Source: Coriobacteriia bacterium
GTDB lineage: Bacteria > Actinomycetota > Coriobacteriia > Anaerosomatales > PALSA-660
DNA: 6,254 bases
Assembly (NCBI GenBank): GCA_003133285.1
Contig: PKWR01000057.1
Location: 1-6,254, forward strand
Reading direction: 5' to 3'
The position numbers were made by a program, and so were the translations under genes. A model generated the notes under the pieces. It did not search any database. It had not been told where the DNA came from and worked only from the letters and a program-made list of their open reading frames with translations. Below are positions 1 to 5,474 of the stretch, one piece after another (the first letter of the stretch is position 1; each line of letters opens with the position of its first letter).

Positions 1-1717
1 CGCCATCACGGAGCCCAACCAGTCCAAGGTGCGCGCGGGCCTGAAGGCGCTCGACCTCATGGTCGTCGTCGACATGTACGAGACCGAGACCGCGGCGTGT
101 GACCGCAAGAGCGGCGGCGTCACGTACCTGATCCCCGCGTGCTCGCATGCGGAGGAGGCGGGGAGCGTCACGAACTCCGGCCGTTGGCTGCAGTGGCGCG
201 AGCGTGCGACAGCTCCCAAGGGCAACAGCAAAGCAGACCTCGAGTTGCTGCTCCACTTCGCCTACGCGCTCGACAAGGCCGGTGCGTTCTCGCACATCAC
301 GAACGTGCCCTACAGCGATCCTGGGACGGGTGTCCCGACCGCCGGCGTTTGGAGCACGCTCAGCGCGCTTGGAGTCATCAACGGCCCCGCATACAAGGTT
401 CTGTACGGCGACAAGTACCACTGGACCCCTCGCGGCGCCACCGCGTTCGAAGCGGTCACCCGCACCGGTGGAACCGAGCGTTGGGCTCCGGGTGCCACGT
501 CACCCATCAGCAACTACGCTGGTGTCGGGTCCGAGATCGTCGCCGAAGACATCTACAAGGAGATGTGCCGCCCGACCAACTACACCGCCACCACCGGCGG
601 CACCATGTGGATCTACTCCGGCTCCGACAGCGGAGCACTCGACATCGGTGGTGGAACGACCCCGGGCGTTGGTGGCTGGAACAACGGCGTGAGCTACAAC
701 GGCAACTACATGCCGGCCGTCACCAGCGCCGGCAACACGGTGGCGTGGACGGTGAAGAACCGCGCCAAGAGTCGCAACAACGTGGTCACCGGTCAGGACG
801 GCCCCGTAGGCGCCAACAACTACCCGCGCTGGGGCTGGGCGTGGCTTCTGAACCGCCGCGTGTTCTACAACAACGGCGAAGTCGCCGGGGACCAGAGCGA
901 CACGTTCGTTGCCGCGGGTCTGGTTGCTCTGCTCTACACGCCGAAGTCGCCGACGGCGGCGCTGGACTCCCCCGGCTTGGCCGACTGGTCGCTCGTGTAC
1001 CGCAAGTACAAGACGTTCAAGGACGCTCCGAGCACTACGACCGGACCGCACTTCCTCAATCCCGTCACCGGCGGCAAGACGTTCATGGGCCGTTTCCCGG
1101 GCCACACGGAGCCGTACGAGTCTCCTGCCGTGGCGTCCAACCCGGCGTTCCTGCACGACTACGTGGCTCTCTACGGCCACAACATGTCGGGTTCGACGCG
1201 CCTGATCGTCGAAGGCGCCGACGGCTCTGCGATCGGTACGTATGGCGATCCGGCGGTGGCCGGCCAGTACCCGCTGGTGCTGACTAGCATCCGCTGTGTC
1301 GAGCACTTCCAGGGCGGCCCCATCACCCGCAACAACTCGTGGAACGTGGAAGCGGAGCCGGTGCCGTGGATCGAGATCAACGCCGCCGATGCGCGCACGT
1401 ACGGCATCGCCGATGGTGACTGGGTCAACGTCACGACAGCACGCGGCAACTCCCAGGCCAGCCAGGAGTTGAACTCACCCAACAGCGCACTGCCGGGTGG
1501 CAAGCACTGGGCTCGCGGCTTCAAGGCCCGCGTGGGTGTGGGCCTCGAGTCCAACCAGCGCGTCGCTCGCGGAGTGGTCGCCATTCCGTGGCACTGGGGC
1601 GACAAGGGACTTTCGACCGGCTCGCGTGCGAACGACCTGTGCATCGACGCATGGGACGCGAACTCCACGATCCCTGAGTACAAGGCCTGTCTGTGCAAGA
1701 TCGAGAAGATGAGCTAG
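1..1717 (+). CDS. fdhA: Formate dehydrogenase-type molybdopterin oxidoreductase, catalytic (alpha) subunit, C-terminal part
   Basis: The 5' end is missing. The frame is open from base 2, giving 571 residues up to TAG at 1715-1717; a GTG at 29 is internal, not a start. The product belongs to the DMSO-reductase superfamily and most resembles FDH-N/FdhA alpha subunits, which oxidise formate to CO2 at a molybdenum or tungsten bis-pterin centre outside the cytoplasm. Family-like stretches, numbered in this fragment, are ETETAA (27-32), EEAGSVTNSGRWLQW (about 51-65), NYPRWGWAWLLNRR (273-286), PGHTEPYESP (366-375), a pterin-dinucleotide-binding domain from about 423 (YPLVLT), IPWHWG (528-533), and IPEYKACLC (557-565). 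Residues 483-506, between ARG and FKARV, look like an insertion in that domain. The Tat signal, N-terminal [4Fe-4S] site and catalytic Sec/Cys lie upstream, so formate specificity is inferred from the C-terminal half only. The iron-sulfur subunit gene follows after 13 nt. Confidence 0.87.
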   Translation, partial: AITEPNQSKVRAGLKALDLMVVVDMYETETAACDRKSGGVTYLIPACSHAEEAGSVTNSGRWLQWRERATAPKGNSKADLELLLHFAYALDKAGAFSHITNVPYSDPGTGVPTAGVWSTLSALGVINGPAYKVLYGDKYHWTPRGATAFEAVTRTGGTERWAPGATSPISNYAGVGSEIVAEDIYKEMCRPTNYTATTGGTMWIYSGSDSGALDIGGGTTPGVGGWNNGVSYNGNYMPAVTSAGNTVAWTVKNRAKSRNNVVTGQDGPVGANNYPRWGWAWLLNRRVFYNNGEVAGDQSDTFVAAGLVALLYTPKSPTAALDSPGLADWSLVYRKYKTFKDAPSTTTGPHFLNPVTGGKTFMGRFPGHTEPYESPAVASNPAFLHDYVALYGHNMSGSTRLIVEGADGSAIGTYGDPAVAGQYPLVLTSIRCVEHFQGGPITRNNSWNVEAEPVPWIEINAADARTYGIADGDWVNVTTARGNSQASQELNSPNSALPGGKHWARGFKARVGVGLESNQRVARGVVAIPWHWGDKGLSTGSRANDLCIDAWDANSTIPEYKACLCKIEKMS

Positions 1718-1726
1718 GGGAGGTGG
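1717..1726 (+). promoter_or_regulatory. Ribosome binding site choosing the GTG start at 1731
   Basis: GGGGAGGTGG begins at the last base of the upstream stop codon. Its GGAGG core (1719-1723) is 7 nt before GTG 1731. The next in-frame ATG (1752) would be 28 nt away, so the GTG is preferred. The close spacing suggests translation coupled to the upstream catalytic subunit. Confidence 0.75.
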
Positions 1727-1730
1727 CATA

Positions 1731-2648
1731 GTGCCTTACGAAGCGAAAGAAATGGCGATCCTGCAAGAAGTAGACAAGTGCGTGCGCTGCAACGGCTGTG
1801 TCATCGCCTGCAAGCGGACGTGGCACATGAAGGGCGACGTGACCGTCTCGCCGGAACTGCCGCACAACAAGCTCGCGCCGAACCAGCGAGTGGTCATCAA
1901 GTCCCAGAAGCGTGTCGATGCGGGTCCCTACGTACGGTTCAGCTGCTGGCACTGCGAGAATCCGCCGTGCGCCGGTCGCTGCCCGTTCAAGGCGATCCAG
2001 AAGAACACGGTCACGGGCGCGGTCTGGATCGATCCGAATCTCTGCAACCCGGATGATTCGAAGTGCGTCGAGCAGTGCAAGATCGACTGCCAGCGCGGCG
2101 GCGTCCCGATGATCGGCTCAGGCTCGGACCTGTTCGTGGCCGACAAGGCCTGGAAGTGCACGCTGTGCACGGGCTACACCGGCACGGCCGTATCCCCCTA
2201 CGTAGGCGCCGGCCTCAACGGCGATCTGCCGACCAAGGCACCGGGCACCAACGGCGCGCGCATCTCGCAGCTGCCGCATCCGGTGGACACGGGAGCGATC
2301 CTGGAGCTCGACCATCAGCCGACGTGCGTCTACACGTGCCCCGCGAAGGCCATGGTGTACGACACCCGCAAGAACATCGTCGCGTACCTCAGCGATACGG
2401 GCCAGGACTGGACGTCGCGGTTCGGAGACGGCTCGATGTTCTGGGCCTCCCACAAGTTCCTGGTCGCACCTCCGAAGGCCGACCCGTTCATGGAGGACCA
2501 CACCTCTCCGATGATCGGCAGCCTGCTGTCGAGCCCGTTCGCGAAGGCCGCTCTTGCGCCGACGCTCGTTGTGGGTGGCCTGTTGGCACTCGCGGCTCGT
2601 CGTGCGAAGATCGAAGAAGAGGCAATGAGCGAAGGGGGGGTCAGATGA
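1731..2648 (+). CDS. fdhB: Formate dehydrogenase-type iron-sulfur (beta) subunit with C-terminal membrane anchor
   Basis: This 305-residue protein carries ferredoxin-type clusters that take electrons from the molybdoenzyme subunit encoded just upstream. Cysteine sets are C17-x2-C20-x2-C23-x3-C27, C72-x2-C75-x4-C80-x3-C84-P, C105-x6-C112-x3-C116-x3-C120, and C143-x2-C146 paired with C199-x3-C203-P. These are 16 potential ligands, enough for four [4Fe-4S] clusters as in FDH-N beta/DmsB-type subunits. The third set has irregular spacing, and the C146-C199 gap (52 residues) is much longer than usual for the family. A hydrophobic segment at about 273-289 followed by RRAK fits one transmembrane helix with a cytoplasmic tail, as in FDH-N beta. 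There is no signal peptide, so export is probably with the Tat-targeted alpha subunit (known for the family, inferred here). The stop overlaps the cytochrome start by 4 nt. The gene could serve a different substrate's oxidoreductase if the alpha subunit is not a true formate dehydrogenase. Confidence 0.88.
   Translation: MPYEAKEMAILQEVDKCVRCNGCVIACKRTWHMKGDVTVSPELPHNKLAPNQRVVIKSQKRVDAGPYVRFSCWHCENPPCAGRCPFKAIQKNTVTGAVWIDPNLCNPDDSKCVEQCKIDCQRGGVPMIGSGSDLFVADKAWKCTLCTGYTGTAVSPYVGAGLNGDLPTKAPGTNGARISQLPHPVDTGAILELDHQPTCVYTCPAKAMVYDTRKNIVAYLSDTGQDWTSRFGDGSMFWASHKFLVAPPKADPFMEDHTSPMIGSLLSSPFAKAALAPTLVVGGLLALAARRAKIEEEAMSEGGVR
2632..2640 (+). promoter_or_regulatory. Atypical G-run ribosome binding site for the cytochrome gene
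   Basis: AAGGGGGGG lies inside the end of the upstream coding region and ends 4 nt before ATG 2645. It has no GGAGG core, but the AAGG part and the G run can pair with the 16S tail. With the ATGA stop/start overlap at 2645-2648, translational coupling is the simplest reading. Confidence 0.55.
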
Positions 2649-3913
2649 CCGCGAAGAAGATCGCTACGCTCCTGGTTCTGGCAGCGACCGTTCTTGCAGT
2701 CGTGCTGGTTCCTTCGATCGCGCTGGCCAACATGGGCCCCCACGGCGGCTACATCTCCAACACCGAGGCGTGCGCCGGTTGTCACCGTGCGCACACCGCA
2801 CCGAGTTCCGTAACGTGGGTCGGCAACGACACCGCCAAGTCAGTCAAGTCCGCACTGCTGCTGTCCGACGCGACCACGGTCTACCAGTTCTGCCTGGCAT
2901 GCCACGACTCCACGGGCCAGGGCGCTGACACCAACGTCACGGACGGCATCTACGAGGGCACGCAGTACGGCACGAAGGGAGCGACCCTCCTCGGCGGCGC
3001 CTTCGGCCGCGAGGACCCCAACAAGACGAAGGGCGTGCTGTACGACGCCAAGAACAATCCCGTCACCTCCTCCCACCTCATGAACGGCCAGTCCTGGGGC
3101 GCATGGGGCGGCGGCACCTTCGGGTCGACGGCCACGGACACCGCTCATGCGAGCGGTAACGTGGTCGGGTTGCTCGGTACCGGCGACAAGATCGTTATGG
3201 ACTGCGGCACCTGCCATGACCCGCACGGTTCCTCGAACTACCGCATCCTGAAGGACGTCGTTTACGGCGTCGCCGTTGGTGGATACGATCCCATCAACAA
3301 CGGCGGAACAGCAACGTCGCCGACCCCGACCCCGTTCGTCATCTCGAGGGAGAAGGGCTTCCCGCAGGGTGGATTCGCATTGCACACGCAGTACACCGCC
3401 TACGAGCCGAACTACACCAGTGCGAAGTACGCCATCGCTCCCAGTAGCAACGAGCTCAAGGGCATGAGTGGCTGGTGCACAGGTTGCCACACGACCTACA
3501 TGACGAAGACAAGCCAGTATGATGCTGGCGACGGCTTCGGATTCGTGTCGGCCGATGCATCCTCCACCCCCGTGATCCGTCATCGTCACCCGATCAACGT
3601 CCCGCTGACGAACTTCGTCGGTGTTCGTGCGCTGGTCGTCACGGACTCCATCCTGCCTCTGGCGCACGGCGATGGCGCATCAGCCGGCGTCGGAACCGGC
3701 GTTGTCGCCAACACCGATGCTGACTGGATCGAGTGCCTGACCTGCCACAACGCTCATGGCGCTTCCACGGTCATGACCGGATGGGCGAACGTCGCCGATC
3801 CCGCGAACGATCTGCGGGTCAACACCGGCCTCGGCGGAGTGCCGCCGACGAACGACAGCGCGCTGCTCAAGCTCGACAACCGCGGCGTGTGCGAGACGTG
3901 CCACAACAAGTAG
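2645..3913 (+). CDS. Secreted hexahaem c-type cytochrome, doubled-CXXCH type
   Basis: This 422-residue protein begins with a signal sequence: KK at 4-5, a hydrophobic core at about 6-22, and a likely cleavage site after ALA28. Six CXXCH haem-binding sites follow: CAGCH 43-47, CLACH 83-87, CGTCH 187-191, CTGCH 278-282, CLTCH 364-368 and CETCH 416-420, the last only two residues from the C-terminus. Three continue as CHxxH (H50, H194, H371), the paired arrangement typical of doubled-CXXCH/cytochrome c3-like proteins. Other possible axial histidines are H144, H168, H247, H313, H315 and H341. Attachment of haem places the protein outside the cytoplasm, where it would plausibly take electrons from the Fe-S subunit and pass them to another cytochrome or a reductase. 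ATG 2645 is chosen because it overlaps the upstream stop and directly precedes the signal peptide; the frame stays open further upstream, but there it is only a shadow of the Fe-S gene. The exact acceptor is unknown. Confidence 0.92.
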   Translation: MTAKKIATLLVLAATVLAVVLVPSIALANMGPHGGYISNTEACAGCHRAHTAPSSVTWVGNDTAKSVKSALLLSDATTVYQFCLACHDSTGQGADTNVTDGIYEGTQYGTKGATLLGGAFGREDPNKTKGVLYDAKNNPVTSSHLMNGQSWGAWGGGTFGSTATDTAHASGNVVGLLGTGDKIVMDCGTCHDPHGSSNYRILKDVVYGVAVGGYDPINNGGTATSPTPTPFVISREKGFPQGGFALHTQYTAYEPNYTSAKYAIAPSSNELKGMSGWCTGCHTTYMTKTSQYDAGDGFGFVSADASSTPVIRHRHPINVPLTNFVGVRALVVTDSILPLAHGDGASAGVGTGVVANTDADWIECLTCHNAHGASTVMTGWANVADPANDLRVNTGLGGVPPTNDSALLKLDNRGVCETCHNK

Positions 3914-3922
3914 GGACGTGAC

Positions 3923-3942
3923 GTCTGTCTGATCGGACAGAC
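3923..3942. other. Small hairpin downstream of the cytochrome gene
   Basis: GTCTGTC and GACAGAC form a perfect 7-bp inverted repeat around a 6-nt centre. A further T-G wobble leaves a GATC loop. It starts 10 nt after the cytochrome stop codon and has no following T run. It may help protect the 3' end of the redox transcript, act as a first terminator stage, or be an operator-like palindrome; the sequence does not decide. Confidence 0.5.
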
Positions 3943-3958
3943 CGAGCGACCGGGTTTC

Positions 3959-4001
3959 GGAGGAAGGGTCGGGAGAGGATCGCTCTCCCGGCCCTTCCTC
4001 C
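3959..4001 (+). terminator. Strong 19-bp hairpin, probable terminator without T tract
   Basis: Bases 3959-3977 pair with 3983-4001 over 19 positions, with 18 Watson-Crick pairs and one G-U wobble (3969/3991), around a GATCG loop. Three more pairs (3956-3958 with 4004-4006) are possible after a 2-nt bulge. No T run follows, so it is not a classic intrinsic terminator, but T-less stem terminators are commonly proposed for high-GC bacteria. Its position after the last redox gene supports termination. The stem ends 13 nt before the next start codon and would sit in the leader of any read-through transcript, so it could also regulate translation of the membrane protein gene. Confidence 0.7.
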
Positions 4002-4003
4002 TC

Positions 4004-4010
4004 GAAGGAG
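4004..4010 (+). promoter_or_regulatory. Ribosome binding site for the GTG start at 4015
   Basis: GAAGGAG ends 4 nt before GTG 4015, a slightly short spacing. A competing site, GGGGAGG at 4040-4046, lies 10 nt before the in-frame ATG at 4057. The AGGAG bases can also pair with CTCCT at 3998-4002, which is part of, or next to, the 3' arm of the preceding hairpin. Confidence 0.55.
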
Positions 4011-4014
4011 TACC

Positions 4015-5469
4015 GTGGAAAACGGACCGGCGACGCGACGGGGAGGTGGGCGCGGGATGGATTGTCTGCGGCGCATCGCGCCGCCGCTCGCCCTTGCCGC
4101 CGCTTTCGCGGTGTTCGTGCAGATGTGCGTCGTTCTCGCCGGACGCGTGCCCGCGGGTGCCCTCACGGTGGCGCTGACGGCCGGTGCGCTGGCTCTGGCA
4201 CTCCTGCGCGCACCTCGGCCCGTTCGGGCGCTCCGACGGCTCACGCGGCCTCTCGTCCTGCAGGCGTGCGCGGGTGGGCTGCTCGCTGTCGCGGGTGCGC
4301 CCGCACTCATCGCTGCGATGCGCATGACCGATGCGCCTGCCGGCTCGATCGTTGTCTTCTGGGTGAGCGGGGGATGGGCGGCCGTCGCTGCCCTCGGGGC
4401 CGCTGCTGTCGCTCTGAGGGAGCGCCGCGTCCTGGTTGCAGGCTGGTCGGTCGCCGGTGCGCTGCTCGCCGTGGCGGGCGTCGCGGGCGTCGTGGCCGAC
4501 TGGGAACGACCCTCGTCGTTCTCCCCGCTGGTCCGCTTCGCTCCCCAAGAGCTCGGCATGCTGCTCGGCGGGGTGTTGCTGCTCGCCGGCGGCCTGCTTC
4601 TGGTGCGCGTGGCGTCCTCGTCCGGCATGGACGGGACGCTCCTGTGGGCGTCCGCATCCGGCTTCCTGGTGTCCCTCGTGTGGTGGGTGGCATCGGGCGT
4701 CCCGTACGGATGGAGCGCGCTGGTCGAGCATTCGGTCGAGGTGGTGCTGGCGGCCGTCGCCTGGGGGCTCGTGTGCGCGCTGTGGCCCACCACGCTGAGG
4801 ACGTTCGGCCCCGCTGCAGGCGCGGCCTCCCTCTCGGTCACTCCGGTGCTGCTCTCCGCACTGATCCTTCTCGAGCAGTTCGTGGGCGTGGCCGGACCTC
4901 AGCCGCTGGTCGTCCCGGGTGTGCTCGCCGGGTCGCTGCTCGTGGTCGCGGGTGTGTGCGCGCTGGCGCACGCGCATGGTGCGCAGGCATCCGCGACCCC
5001 GCGGACGCTGATGCTCGCGTCCGCGGCCCCGGCGCTGCTCGCTCTCGTCGGCCTGCTGCTGCCCGCGATAGCCGTCCGGGCCGACGTCACGGTGACGGGG
5101 GGAGTCTTCGCCGGCTCCTGGACCATGAACGGGGCCGAGTCGGTCGCAGGCTGGGCCGCTGTGGCACTCGCCGTGCTTGTGATCGTGGCGGTGGTCGATG
5201 CTCGTCCCGGATGGCCCGTCGCCGCCACACTGGCGGCCTCGGCCGCGTGGCCTTGGCTCCTCGACGTCCCCACGCACGTGTGGAACCCGGCCCTTGCACC
5301 GGGCATCCAGCAGTACTACGGCACCGAGTACGGCTCCATCGGATTCACGGCACTGCCGGACGCAGCGATGACGGGAGCCGTCATACTGGGTGCGGTCACG
5401 ATGGTGGCTATCATGGCGATGCGCCGCATGCGCGGCCGCCGCTCTCATATCGACAACGGAGGTTCCTGA
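4015..5469 (+). CDS. EamA/DMT-like polytopic membrane protein with extra C-terminal four-helix region
   Basis: This protein has 484 residues from GTG 4015, or 470 from ATG 4057. I count about 14 hydrophobic segments: ten in residues 21-317 and four in 330-469, with a basic tail (RRMRGRR) suggesting a cytoplasmic C-terminus. Residues 102-160 read like an EamA repeat: a TDAPAGS turn, a helix, RER, then GxxxAxxGV-type packing. Residues 263-317 look like the second repeat, with TP at 276-277, LLE at 285-287 and a closing AG helix. EamA proteins are drug/metabolite-type transporters of varied or unknown substrate; no substrate is visible here. Ten helices is the usual family size, so the last 150 residues are an addition. 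They include an aromatic, polar stretch (about 424-445, QQYYGTEYG) likely outside the membrane. The lipoprotein gene follows after 5 nt, suggesting co-expression. Similarity is by eye and fairly weak; it could be an unclassified membrane protein. Confidence 0.72.
   Translation: MENGPATRRGGGRGMDCLRRIAPPLALAAAFAVFVQMCVVLAGRVPAGALTVALTAGALALALLRAPRPVRALRRLTRPLVLQACAGGLLAVAGAPALIAAMRMTDAPAGSIVVFWVSGGWAAVAALGAAAVALRERRVLVAGWSVAGALLAVAGVAGVVADWERPSSFSPLVRFAPQELGMLLGGVLLLAGGLLLVRVASSSGMDGTLLWASASGFLVSLVWWVASGVPYGWSALVEHSVEVVLAAVAWGLVCALWPTTLRTFGPAAGAASLSVTPVLLSALILLEQFVGVAGPQPLVVPGVLAGSLLVVAGVCALAHAHGAQASATPRTLMLASAAPALLALVGLLLPAIAVRADVTVTGGVFAGSWTMNGAESVAGWAAVALAVLVIVAVVDARPGWPVAATLAASAAWPWLLDVPTHVWNPALAPGIQQYYGTEYGSIGFTALPDAAMTGAVILGAVTMVAIMAMRRMRGRRSHIDNGGS
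5458..5462 (+). promoter_or_regulatory. Ribosome binding site with long spacing for the lipoprotein gene
   Basis: GGAGG sits in the last codons of the membrane protein gene, 12 nt before ATG 5475. That is longer than the usual 5-9 nt. No other in-frame start lies between, and the ATG leads straight into a lipoprotein signal, so the start stands. Expression may rely on coupling to the upstream gene. Confidence 0.5.
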
Positions 5470-5474
5470 ACCCC

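Noticed and set aside
29..31. GTG as start of the catalytic subunit
   Set aside because: The frame continues upstream to the window edge, and the protein at this point is already in the middle of the catalytic fold, so this is an internal Val codon.
139..1287. Plus-strand open frame of 382 codons inside the formate dehydrogenase gene
   Set aside because: It is out of frame with a well-matched catalytic subunit, and its product is Arg-rich with no recognisable motif.
500..1306. Minus-strand open frame of 268 codons
   Set aside because: Its Val/Arg/Gly-rich composition mirrors the codon bias of the catalytic subunit on the other strand, and there is no ribosome binding site or motif to support it.
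2063..2644. N-terminal extension of the cytochrome frame by 194 codons
   Set aside because: The extension is an out-of-frame reading of the Fe-S gene. The signal peptide directly after ATG 2645 and the ATGA overlap fix the real start.
3914..3958. Promoter for the membrane protein gene
   Set aside because: I looked for -35/-10-like hexamers between the cytochrome stop and the hairpin and saw nothing convincing. A promoter here cannot be excluded but is not supported.
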